Source: Calonectria ilicicola (Eukaryota > Ascomycota > Sordariomycetes > Hypocreales > Nectriaceae). From it: a stretch of 64,000 bases of DNA. The DNA lies in assembly GCA_020809705.1 (NCBI GenBank), contig CP085826.1, forward strand, positions 1,426,001 through 1,490,000, given 5' to 3'. A program made the position numbers and the translations under genes. Below the pieces are notes generated by a model, which saw only the letters and a list, made by a program, of their open reading frames with translations, was not told the DNA's origin and made no database searches. How positions within the stretch are numbered: position 1 is the stretch's first letter; each line of letters opens with the position of its first letter. Below are positions 33,171-43,347 of the stretch, piece by piece.

Positions 33171-34751
33171 CTATGGTGTGTGTGAGCAAGGACTAACTTG
33201 CTGCATTTGCGCCCATGAGACATCATGAAGAATATGCTCCCTTAGCTTCAAGTATGAAGATATTGATGCAAAATTTGCGAGGTTTTCGGGCGGAAGGATG
33301 ACAAAGTTCTTGTCAAGTTCGTACAGGCCACCATTTGGATGGGTAAATACCTTACCCCAAGCTTTTTCCACCTTTTCATGCAGATGAAAAGCCCAGGTGC
33401 CGTACCAAGAGATTTTACTGTACCAGTCCAATTTTTCATACCGGAAAACACCCGCATCTCCATCCTTGCAGTGCCAAATCTCGAGTGTTTCAAGCTTGGG
33501 CATTCTTTTTGCAGCCTTTGCTACACACATGAGCAGCTCATTCATCATAGCTTCTGAGTGAGAGACGATGACATCTGAGGTCAGTGCTAGAGTTCTCAGA
33601 CGTGTATAGTTGAGCTGTTGGTTGCCAAGGAAGAAGTGACGCCCATCAACCCCAAAAGATACTGAGAGATGCTCGAAGGGGTGACTCGTTTCAGCGATGG
33701 CTTTGCGCAATCTTGTATCTGACAACGGTGGCCTCGTTCGTCCCGGGACCTGGTAGTACATAGTACCGGATTCTTCATAAAAGCTAAATTGCTTAACCGA
33801 AGGTGGCAATTCGCGTAGAAACGAGGAAGTTGCTTTATCCCAGGTTGCCTCGACTGGATTGTAGCCGTAGGACCATCTCTCAAGGCGAATGACTTCAACG
33901 CAGGGAGAAGCCTTAAATATATGAGAGAGAGCCTCTGGGCTCATGTTTCGAAAATATCTCCGACGAATGAGGAGCTGGGCGATGACGGTTGACTTGGGAA
34001 GTTGCTTCACTCTATGTCTTCCATAATGAAGCCCGTTGAAGTGGAATTCGCATGGCGAGTCACCTAAAAGTAGCTCCGTCTCAAAATTCCATAAACCCAG
34101 AAATCTTCTATCAGTGGGAGGGGTTTGGACGTGCATCAACGGCTTTAAATCTAGATCAGCTGTAGCATAAGTAGGAGAGCATTCCTCCGTGGACCGATGA
34201 TATATAGAGTTTCTGTCCCAATCCATCTCACGTGATGAAACAATGCCAAGTTCAACTGTGAGGCGATGATTTTCCCAAGAGGAGAGAACCTTCCAAAGGT
34301 GCCGGACTGCGTGTGTGAAAATGATTTCGCCCTTTTTTTTTGCTTCCCTCATTGCTTTGTTAGAGGTTTGATAATCATAATATTCGGCGGGCATATCCAA
34401 GAAACCATATTCGACAGGAATCTCCGGGAGAGCATCCTCGTCTTCGGCTTCGGCTTCGTCTTCGTCAAGTATCTCCGGGGGAATATCTTCGATAGGAATC
34501 TCTAGGAGAATATGTTTCATGCAGCTGTGTCGAAAAGGATGAGAAACTAGATCGAAGTCATAAACATCATCTGGGCGCAATTTGAGATGGCGAAACGTGG
34601 TTCGCTCCACAATCGATTGCCAGCTTTTGCAGACACAAGCGTAAACCGAGAGGCCTTTTAGGGATTTCGAATTCGGGTCACCATATGATTCCATTAGGCA
34701 CTCTAGAACGTAGAGCTCGATTTCCGGCGTTAATATAGTTGATGGTGCCAT
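33171..34751 (-). CDS. F-box-like / leucine-rich region protein
   Basis: A single exon of 526 aa. I chose the ATG at 34751; the frame is open a little further upstream but has no better start. The N-terminus (LTPEIELYVLECLMESYG...YACVCKSWQSIVERTTFRHLKL) reads as an F-box, the part that docks a substrate receptor to Skp1 in SCF ubiquitin ligases. A very acidic linker (DEDEAEAEDEDALPEIP) comes next, then a long region with ERWSYGYNPVEATWDKA and LPKLETLEIWHC-type leucine-rich segments, as in fungal F-box proteins of the DUF6546 kind. No membrane part. Target unknown. Such genes vary much in number between strains and species. Confidence 0.83.
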   Translation of the reverse strand: MAPSTILTPEIELYVLECLMESYGDPNSKSLKGLSVYACVCKSWQSIVERTTFRHLKLRPDDVYDFDLVSHPFRHSCMKHILLEIPIEDIPPEILDEDEAEAEDEDALPEIPVEYGFLDMPAEYYDYQTSNKAMREAKKKGEIIFTHAVRHLWKVLSSWENHRLTVELGIVSSREMDWDRNSIYHRSTEECSPTYATADLDLKPLMHVQTPPTDRRFLGLWNFETELLLGDSPCEFHFNGLHYGRHRVKQLPKSTVIAQLLIRRRYFRNMSPEALSHIFKASPCVEVIRLERWSYGYNPVEATWDKATSSFLRELPPSVKQFSFYEESGTMYYQVPGRTRPPLSDTRLRKAIAETSHPFEHLSVSFGVDGRHFFLGNQQLNYTRLRTLALTSDVIVSHSEAMMNELLMCVAKAAKRMPKLETLEIWHCKDGDAGVFRYEKLDWYSKISWYGTWAFHLHEKVEKAWGKVFTHPNGGLYELDKNFVILPPENLANFASISSYLKLREHILHDVSWAQMQQVSPCSHTP

Positions 34752-35423
34752 TTTAGGGCGAGGGTGGCTGGCTGCACTGTTGCAGCTCACGTTGCTTGCT
34801 TGTGGGTGACGTGAGACTCGTGAGTGAAGCTAAGGATGAAGAAATAGTGTTTTTGTTTTTTTAAAAAAGAAATCTTTGAGTAGAGACGGGACTTTTTATT
34901 ATAGCGAGGTCACCAAGGTGTAGAGCCATCTCCGAACTGTCGTGAACGGTTAATTATGTCATCCGCACCTTAAACAATTCTGGAGTTCTTTGTTCAGCCA
35001 TTTGAGTCATGTGCGACGTGAGGGAAAGTTTTTTGCAAGTTGGTGGCCTATTTTCTTTTTGTAGGGTTGGACTAGAAAACTTGAAATGATTGAAGGCCAA
35101 GCTGCTGGAAATACGCTGCGCGGTCAACCTTGAGTACCCGGGGAGGTAAATTTAGAAGACCTCAAGGTGCGACGCAGCGCCGTGCAGCGTGAAGACACCG
35201 TGGACATTCCACACTTTGGTAGGTTTTCAGGTGTCCACCGCTGTGAGCACGAGGTACCATGACCAACTCTGGTACCAAGGGCGCTAAGCACTGTGTCACT
35301 GCGAGGGACAGACGCGGTAGATTTCATGACCTAGTCGAGTTCATTTCTTCACCTAAGTTGGAAACCGACCGCTTGAACAATTATTATTCTTTCCATCATT
35401 CATTATGCGTCAATTTTTTTCTT
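34752..35423. other. intergenic region
   Basis: Promoter side of the F-box-like gene and 3' side of the GPI-protein gene. No clear feature. Confidence 0.4.
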
Positions 35424-36287
35424 CTAAAATAATAGAGCTCCGGCAATGGTCGCTAGGATTGTCGTGGTCCAAAACGTTGAGACCGAAGTCATGGTGCCAG
35501 AGTTATCCTTGTCACCACTACTCGAGCCACCACTACTGCTGGTGCTGTTGCCATTTGTGTCACTGCTATTCCCACTGCTGCTATCATCGTCCTCATCATC
35601 CTCGGTCCGTACCAACTTGGAGCATGCGTCGTTGTCGCTCGTCTCTGTCAAATTTGCCAACACACAGGTCTCCATGTCCTGCGACATTTTGGCCGTGCAA
35701 GCGTCGTGCTTTTCGTCGCTGTTTGCAACGTGCGGGCAGTTCCCGCTGGACACGCCCGTCACCTTGAATTGTGTTAGGAAAACGGGGCAGTCCTTGGTTA
35801 AAGCCATGCTCGCCCCGTCGTCGGCGAGAGAGAAATTGACTGATCCCGAAGCGACGGTGCGAGACGGTCGGTACGTGGTCAAACTCTGCGATGCGTTGCA
35901 GATTGTCATTATCCACTGCCATCGCAGACTGTAGTCTCCCGCCGGCAAGTCGTTGTACTTATCCACGCTATCCGTCGCGTACCAAATGTTATTCACCGCG
36001 TTCGTTGGTGCCGAGCTGTCGCCGGACTCGATAATGTTCCCGTAGGGCATGCCTCCGCTGACAACGTTTTTGCTCGTGCTCGCTTTCTCGATATGCCAGG
36101 CAATTGTGTAACCGTATAGGAAAGCGGCATCTGCGTTGCGCAGCGCAAAAATGATGGGCATCTCTGTCACGTTTTTGTATGTTCCGTTGCCGGGGAAGAC
36201 AACGTCCAGGCCCATCTCGGTCGGGTAACTGATAGCTGTCGCATGCGAGGCGGCGCCTGCGAGTAATAAATTTCGTGATAATCTCAT
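35424..36287 (-). CDS. secreted GPI-anchored cell-surface protein (DUF7136-like)
   Basis: A single exon of 287 aa. The ATG at 36287 is preferred because it puts a signal peptide (MRLSRNLLLAGAASHATA) at the very start; the frame is open further upstream. The mature domain begins with a block around LDVVFPGNGTYKNVTEMPII and has several N-glycosylation sites (NGT, NVT, NAS, NFS, NLT) and even-numbered Cys, as in the fungal DUF7136 family. The C-terminus has an S/G/N-rich stalk and ends with a hydrophobic tail (FWTTTILATIAGALLF) that should be replaced by a GPI anchor. The protein is thus likely on the wall or plasma membrane. Its function is unknown. Confidence 0.88.
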   Translation of the reverse strand: MRLSRNLLLAGAASHATAISYPTEMGLDVVFPGNGTYKNVTEMPIIFALRNADAAFLYGYTIAWHIEKASTSKNVVSGGMPYGNIIESGDSSAPTNAVNNIWYATDSVDKYNDLPAGDYSLRWQWIMTICNASQSLTTYRPSRTVASGSVNFSLADDGASMALTKDCPVFLTQFKVTGVSSGNCPHVANSDEKHDACTAKMSQDMETCVLANLTETSDNDACSKLVRTEDDEDDDSSSGNSSDTNGNSTSSSGGSSSGDKDNSGTMTSVSTFWTTTILATIAGALLF

Positions 36288-37469
36288 CGTTGCGCGGGTC
36301 TGATGAATATATGGGCGGATGCGATGATAGCACTGCAGGTCGCTGCAGGTCGCGACACCTTCGTCGCCAACTTGAGAGAAAAAGCAGCCAAAAAAACGCA
36401 AGAAAATGCGACGCGCCCGCAACGAGGTGGCGTTAGTGTATATTTATGCTTAACACAGCTCAGCTCAGTTCAGCTTTTCCATCAATTAGCTAGGCTCCAG
36501 TGAGGCTGAACAAAGATGGGGTTATTCCCCTGCTAGTCGTTTCAAAGGCCAATCCTTCCATCTGCTAAGGTTGTTGCTTTGACCCAAGCACACGCTTGAA
36601 ACAAAGTGGGACGTTGTCCAAATCAAGGTCCATAATAGACCAAGACGACATGCAAAATATACAAAGTAAGAAAATCCATCATTAGACAATGAGATAGGTT
36701 TATTTACCTGACCCTATTGTTTCTTTCATCATGATAGCAACCTGCACTGCACGACGTGCTTTATCACCAGTATGCCAAAAACGGACGAGTCCGAGCCGTA
36801 TTGAACCGATCAGTCGCCCAACGATGAAGGTGTTTGGTGTTGTACAGGTGACACTTTATTTGATGGATTTTCAAGACGAGTTTTGTCATTTGGGAATGGA
36901 TAGAAAATTAGACAAAGCATAGCTTAGAATGCATTAACGAGGGCAGTATTCATAGGCAGCGTTCGATGCCGTTTGTCAATCAAAGTCCCGCTTGTCGCGC
37001 TAAGTGCCGACGTGAATGTGGCGTTGGGGTGGACGACAGCTGATGATGAAGCCGGCCTCATTGTGCTCTGGGTTAAATCTAGCGGTATTTCGAGGAAATT
37101 TCAAGAAAAAAAAATTACAAATAGGCCAAACCGAAGCTATTAGATATGTGAAGTGATGAAGTAGATGTTGTAAATGAGCCAGTGAAGGGATGTCACGATG
37201 ATGCCGAATGAGTCATCCCGGGCACGCTACTTTCGTGCACAAACCCCACCCCGGTTTACCGGGTCGATTGTATAGGCCAGAGCTTCTGTAACGGTGAAAG
37301 GAGCACTCTGAATTATTGATCTGGTCGTGTGCACGGCGTGTGAATTTATTCTGGCTGACCTGAACTTGTTCATGTTGTCGCAAGAGTTTTCATCCAAGTA
37401 CCCTGCCTTCTCAGATAGAAAATCCTTATTGCTTCCTTTCATCAAAAAGATTTATCAAGAGACTCAGAA
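36288..37469. other. 1.2 kb divergent intergenic region
   Basis: It lies between two genes pointing apart. No coding frame, RNA gene or strong repeat was recognised. Confidence 0.4.
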
Positions 37470-38654
37470 ATGGCGAACAAACTTGCGGTTGCTGTGATTG
37501 CTGCGGCTGGCAACACCGGTCGATCTGTGATCAACGGCTTGCTTACTTCACGAATTGACTTTGTATGTTAGCCCCTCGTTTATTTATGTACAATTCGGGG
37601 CCAAACTTATTGATATCTTTGTAGGATATCACGGGTTTCACCCGAGCTGCCTCGACCAACAGGAGGATCATTCACCAATTGAAGAACAAAGGCGTTCGGA
37701 TTGTGATGTATGATTTGGATGACTCTGAGACATCCCTGGTCACACATTTGAAGGGCATAGATATTCTGATATCTTGCATGACTTGGGAACACCTGGAGCA
37801 GCAGATTCCTTGGATAGAGGCTGCTAAGGAGGCTGGTGTTAAACGCTTTGTGCCTTCTGAGTGGGCTGGCCCAACGCCGAGAGGCGTGATCGATATCAAA
37901 GACAAGGTATGTGCTGCTAGGTCAACTATGTGACTGGAGGTAATATTTAACTAATAAAAATAATAGAAACTAGATATCCTTAATGTCGTTCAAAGGATGG
38001 GACTACCATACACTATTATTGACGTAGGCTGCTATTTTCAAGTTTTCGTCCCCAAGATTCCATCTGGCAGATCTAATTATGCCAATTCAATTTACATTGA
38101 TCATCGAATTGTTGGAGATGGGAACCAGGAATTTGCCCTCACTGACATTAAGGACATTGGTGAATACGTCGCCAAAATAATAGTGGACCCTAGAACACTG
38201 AACAAGCATGTGTTTGCCTATACGGAAGTTCTGAGCATGAATGGGATTTGGAACGTCATGTCGCTGGCTAGCGGAGAAACACCGCCAAAAGAATACGTGA
38301 GTATACCGCAAAGCCAATTGCATTCACTACAAGGTGAAGAATTTCCCTACTGACATTGAATTCCTGCAGGTTTCAGAGGCCGAGCTTCACGAGATCATCG
38401 CGACATGCCGAAAGCGGCTCGAAGGAAGCTCTGAAAGTGCTCATCATCCAAACAATATCATGGACACAGCAAACTTTAACATGGGACAGTATCGCATATC
38501 CTGGTGCGTACGGGGCGAGAACACACCAGAGTATGCTGAATATCTCGGGTACCTGGATTTTTGGAAGCTATTTCCGGACCACCCGAAAGGTAGAAGCCTC
38601 GAGGAATTCTACCAGCATATTCTTAACAGGGATGCGCCGGGCCGAATGGGATGA
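37470..38654 (+). CDS. NmrA/isoflavone-reductase-like NAD(P)-binding protein
   Basis: Four exons, 37470-37562, 37625-37906, 37967-38296 and 38370-38654, with introns of 60-73 nt, encode 329 aa. The N-terminus is a Rossmann strand-turn-helix (AVAVIAAAGNTGRSVINGLL) with the Gly-rich loop slightly altered. DITGFTRAAS, then GIDILISCMTWE, AKEAGVKRFVPSEWAG and MGLPYTIIDVGCYF are standard for this atypical short-chain dehydrogenase group. Members are either reductases of phenylpropanoid-like compounds or, like NmrA, redox sensors that bind AreA-type nitrogen regulators. The closest feel is the isoflavone-reductase side. It sits just upstream of a Zn2Cys6 gene and the ureohydrolase/amidase pair, so it may belong to the same cluster. 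Confidence 0.9.
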
Positions 38655-39172
38655 ATGAGGTTGCCGCCGACAATATTTATTTGACCATTAGCTAGAGACT
38701 GAAATAATGGAAAATGGTTTCCTTGTTTATCTTGGTTCATGCCGTCGCGTCAACGTGATCCATGCAATACATGGCATCCAAAGTGTCCACATTTCAGCCC
38801 TATTGAATGCGCAGTGGGTGAGCTTCCAACACATGCTTCGCTTGGGGGCCTTCCTTTCAATCAGAAAACAAAAGCGGCAAGCTACCCCGATGTCTCAGAA
38901 GCTTATTGGCCTGGAGGCCCGATTCAAGGCTGTCGGGATCAAGAAGTGGATGCTCATCTTTTGCACTATTGCTCAAAGTGGTAAGTAAACGTAACGGCCT
39001 CTCCGCAAATCTGTCCGACATGCATCCTTGTCCCCTCTTACAAAATCCTCTCACACTCGAGTCCACATTTCACCCTCAATTGCTTTACGCTGTTTTGCTG
39101 ATTCGCAAGCTCCAGTCCGTTTGGATCGGCCATCTATTGCAAGCTTCGCCCGCCAGTCTGTGAGCTACTAGT
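38655..39172. other. intergenic region
   Basis: Two overlapping open frames (38707-38988) show no family motif or splice partner, so no gene is called. It should hold the promoter of the following activator gene. Confidence 0.35.
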
Positions 39173-41228
39173 ATGGCTTGCAGAGCGCCCCACCGCAAGT
39201 CGCGGCAGGGATGTCTTAGATGCAAGGCCAAAAGGGTGTGTTGTTCCCTTTCTCCGTTACTCTGGGACATTGGTTCTGACTTCTTGTGGTGTGTGATTGT
39301 AGATAAAGTGTGATGAGAGAAAGCCGGCCTGCGCTCGGTGCGAGGACCGCGGGTTCCAGTGTCCAGGGTATGCGTTGAATGTGCGATGGTCTCAAAAACA
39401 ACAAGTCCAAATACAGGCTCGCACCGAACCCCTTGCCAGCACAGAGAGTTTCCAACCAATCACGTTCAAATATGCAAATAATGTTGCATGTTCACTTCCT
39501 TCCCAGGCTACTCCCTTGCCTGACGCAACCAGTCACGACATATCTTCAGGTATCGAGGTTGCTGGTCTTCCCAGTAACTTGCTGGATTCTGATGACCTCT
39601 CATTTGACATTAATCCATGGGATCCGTGGCCTTTGGTTGATTCAGAGACTCTACAGGGTACCCTCGAATTGGCATATGAGATTACTCAGAGTGAACCCCA
39701 ACATTTAGACCCAGCTCCTACCCTAGCGATCAATCCCCAACCTTCAGGGGAAAGGGTCACGGGCGCTCTTAACAGGCATATCTCTGCCAACAGTCACGAT
39801 GATTGTGACCAGTCGCAGACTCACTCTGTGTGTAGAAACAAGTTCACCAATCAATCCAAACCCACAAGATCCCACACGAACACTACTTTACAGCCTAATC
39901 ACGCTACCAGACAAACAGCTGTCCCCACTCAACCACTAGAACTGCTCAATCTACCTTCGGCTCTCATCGACTACTTCTTCAAAGAAGTCATCACGCTATA
40001 CTGTACTTGGGATGGCAGATCAAATTCCTTGCGCCTCATGCTTGAAAGCCTGTGGCAGTCTTCCGGGGCACTTTATCACACGATGCAAAGCATGGCGGCG
40101 GCTTGCTTGTCTGGAGAATTTCCTCATCTACGCGCGGTAGCTACAAAAGAGCACAGAAATGCCCTTCAATGCCTTCAAAGCACCTCTGCATCTGTTATGA
40201 GTGAGGGTACGGTTCTCGCTACGTTCCTGATTGGTCACACATCTAGCTGGATCAACCCACATAATCTAGCCACAGATATGTTCAATGAGACGCGCGCTAT
40301 GATCACTGAGTGGGCTTCAGACGCGAGAAGAAGCCCCGGGATACCTATCCTAGAGGAAGCTTTCGATTTCTGGACTATGCTTCTGGCGTTTGTAACAGAC
40401 ACTGGAAATTTAGGAGACTTTGTCCAGACATCATGTGTCGGCCCTTCGCAATGCACCAAAATCCAGACGCCACATCCTTGGAATGGGATTTCTCGTGAGG
40501 TGGTCAGGATAGTAGCTGATGTCGGACGCCTAATACTTGGTGTTCAGAAGCGTTTGTCGACACTGAGCTATGAAAAAGAAGAGGACCTCGAGAGTCTTCG
40601 AGAGGCTTTAGAGATGGCACGACACCTCGAGAAAAGCCTTTTGACCTATCGCTTGCCTGATTTCTTGCAGGTAGAAGATCCAGGCGATCCCAAAACCACA
40701 TTGGACCACTTTCGGCATATGGAAGAGGCCTTTCGTTTCATGGGGCTATTACAAATATACCGTTTCTTCCCAGACTTGCTCTCCCGCCGCTACAAAAACT
40801 GGAATGAGGATGAAATATTGGTTCTGGATGAGGCCACAAAGATTCCAACCAGGCGTGAGATGGACATGTGGCTTACAAAATTGGCCATGCATATTTTGGC
40901 GATGCTGAAAGAGATTCCGTTCGAGTCTCGGACACGTTGCATCCAGCCTTTCATCATGGTGGCGATATCTAGCGAACTGCGATATTACCCCCAGGCTGCG
41001 CGGTCCCAAGAAGCTGATTTGATTGACCATGCATCCATCGAGACGGCACGAGCCCGAGAATTTGTCAGATCTCGATTGTCAGCGTACTCCCACGTGCTTC
41101 CCCTGCGTAAAGTACAACAACAATATGAGCTAGTCAATTATATCTGGGATGCTATTGACGTGGGTGATCAGAATGTTTATTGGGTAGATATGGCTCGTCA
41201 GAAGCAGCTTGCCACGTTGATGGCATAA
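39173..41228 (+). CDS. Zn2Cys6 transcription factor
   Basis: Two exons, 39173-39235 and 39303-41228, with a 67 nt intron inside the zinc cluster (a common intron site in this family), give 662 aa. The six ligands are C14, C17, C24, C31, C34 and C41, spaced C-x2-C-x6-C-x6-C-x2-C-x6-C, so the binuclear DNA-binding cluster is complete. A disordered S/T/P/N-rich linker follows to ~residue 230. The C-terminal half (LPSALIDYFFKEVITLYCTW onward, with YHTMQSMAAACL) has the helix pattern of the Fungal_trans_2 type. Its place between the NmrA-like gene and the ureohydrolase/amidase pair suggests a local regulator, but this is inference. Confidence 0.92.
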
Positions 41229-41372
41229 GAGGAAGATTTGTTAAAGACCGTGCTTCATATCTCAGGTCATACGCTTTCGCGCTTCTCTTGTCATCTAAGT
41301 CCAATGTCTGTTCTTAAAAATTGCGACCCTCGTAACTTCTGTTAGACGCTTGTTCTGATGGTAGATAGCTCA

Positions 41373-42665
41373 TTATAACTCATCCTTTTCACTCGCATCC
41401 TTCAACCCACTCACCCTGGCCATATCCTGCAAACCCCGCTTGACCATTGATGTGAGCAGTTCGTATGCGATCTGTGCAGCAGCCACCGCGGTTTCCTCAC
41501 CCCGTCCCTGGTAGACAGGGGACACCTCAGCTACGTCTGCACCGACAATGTTCAAATTGTCGAGCGCTCTCAAGATCTTGATGAACTCGCGAGTGGTCCA
41601 GCCGCCAGGCTCTGGGTATCCCGTGCCGGGTGCAAATGCAGGGTCAAGCACGTCAATATCGACAGAGAGATAGACCGGGTTCTCGGTGCCCAGAACTTTG
41701 AGGATCTTATCGGCAATACCCTGAGCTCCAATGCTATCTATATCGTCAGCTGTAAAACGAACCCAGTTTTGAGCGCTGTCATATGTGTTATCAGAGTCAT
41801 CAATGCCACTCAGGCGACTCCGTACACCCGCGTGGACAGAAGGCTGGGTGGAGGTGTTGGGGAGGAGGCCTTCTTGTCCAGCCAACCAGAGGACTGATCC
41901 ATGATTGAAAGGTGTCTCTCCCCAGTACGAAGGATAAGCAGTCGGGTCCCAGGTGTCGAGGTGGGCTTGGCTCTGTTAATTCGTGACCTAAAGTGGGGGA
42001 ATGGGGACATGGCGACTCACCATCAAAATGGAGGACCTGAATTGGTTTGCCGTATATTTCCTTCAAGGCTCGCATGGCTGGTAGGGTGATGCTATGATCG
42101 CCACCAAGCGTAAGCAGCTTTGGCTTGGAGGTCAATGTGCTAGGAGTGCTTGCTTGGCCAAGCTGCTTGTATGCGGCACTCATCTGCGCGAGGGCGATCT
42201 TGTTGTCAATCGGAGTGACTGGAATATCGCCACAGTCAACAATTTTGGCCCAACTTTTGTATGGATTGAGCCCGGCTCTTGGGTTGAAACCGCGAAGCGA
42301 TGTCTGTCGTTCCGACGCATGGCGGATTGCTTGGGGGCCAAAACGTGCACCCGGTCGGTAGGTAACAGCCGAGTCGAATGGAACGCCAATGATTGCGATA
42401 TCGTACTTCTCTGATGGACTGGTCAGGCATTTAGAATGCTCCAGGTGAGCAAAGGTGCCAATGCCGTTGTAAGCCCACTGTAGAGGTTAGCCGATGGTGA
42501 AATTTTGTCACCAAGTAGTGGGGGTTCACAACATACACCGACCCCCCATTTTGCTTCAAGCTCCTCCAGCTCCTCTTTGGTCCATTCCTTATCATCATGT
42601 CCATGGGCACACGCAGCGGCCAACCCTGCTAGCCCAAGTGCGATTAGAATGGGAGTGGCCTTCAT
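41373..42665 (-). CDS. agmatinase-family ureohydrolase with signal peptide
   Basis: Three exons, 42665-42537, 42477-42021 and 41965-41373, with introns of 59 and 55 nt, encode 392 aa. The family removes urea from guanidino compounds (agmatine to putrescine, or 4-guanidinobutyrate to GABA) with two Mn ions. All metal motifs are seen: GGDHS at ~168-172, DAHLD at ~195-199 (assembled across the second intron) and SVDIDVLDP at ~296-304. The N-terminus [20 protein letters not shown] is a clear signal peptide, so the enzyme should enter the secretory route and act outside the cell or in the vacuole. It is divergent from the amidase gene with 682 bp between start codons. Exact substrate cannot be fixed from sequence. 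Confidence 0.93.
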
Positions 42666-43347
42666 GGTTAGCAGAGTGTCTCAAGGCCCAAAGTGGTAAA
42701 ATTGGAAGGTGTTAGATTTCGAGGTCTGAATAAAGATAGATCTACGAGGAAGTGAATCTCATCTTATATGTGCGCTCAATTTTCTAGGGTCGCCATGCCC
42801 GGCTCTCTGTGGCCGCCGGCTACGCTCTCCGAGTCTGTAGTGGATCTGGACGGCAGAATCGCCTTGTTTAACTGCCGCTTCATAGCCTCAACAGGAAGTA
42901 AAATACGATCAAAGTTGAACACAAGCATGTGAACCACGACGAGGCGATGATGATGTGTTGCTGATAACCACACGGCTTCAATTGAAAGCGGGCCCGGTTC
43001 ACCGGATGAGGGGGACGTCCCGAATAGGCAATTAGGTACGGAGCTAAACCGTTTTCTCTCCCAATCAACTTCATGCAAAGCCGGAACATAACCGGTTTCT
43101 ATTGGGTTGTTGCATACGATTACTGAATGATGACTCAATTGAATGTTACATAAAAACGCTCCTAAATGGTAGAGGAAGACCAAGATATAAGGTGGAGTGC
43201 GCAGACGCGCCCTAGAGATAAACCCTATCCATGTTCAATCGCAAAAACTAACATCTCCACCCGAATCGCTCGCCGCCACTTTCAGGCCCCCTTCGGCTAC
43301 TTCATTCATATCATCCTCTTTTGTCATATATTTTCAATTGAGCAATC
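42666..43347. promoter_or_regulatory. shared bidirectional promoter of ureohydrolase and amidase genes
   Basis: This 682 bp stretch separates two start codons. TATA-like TATAAG lies at 42763-42768 (for the minus-strand gene, ~100 bp from its ATG) and at 43186-43191 (for the plus-strand gene, ~157 bp from its ATG). HGATAR sites of the AreA/NIT2 nitrogen regulator type are at 42734-42739, 42962-42967 and 43215-43220; about two would be expected by chance, so this is not an enrichment. Confidence 0.5.

Noticed and set aside
38707..38988. Two overlapping open frames before the Zn2Cys6 gene
   Set aside because: No family motif in either frame, and they sit where the promoter of the activator should be.
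42666..43347. Enrichment of AreA/NIT2-type GATA sites in the shared promoter
   Set aside because: Three HGATAR matches against about two expected by chance in this length; not significant.
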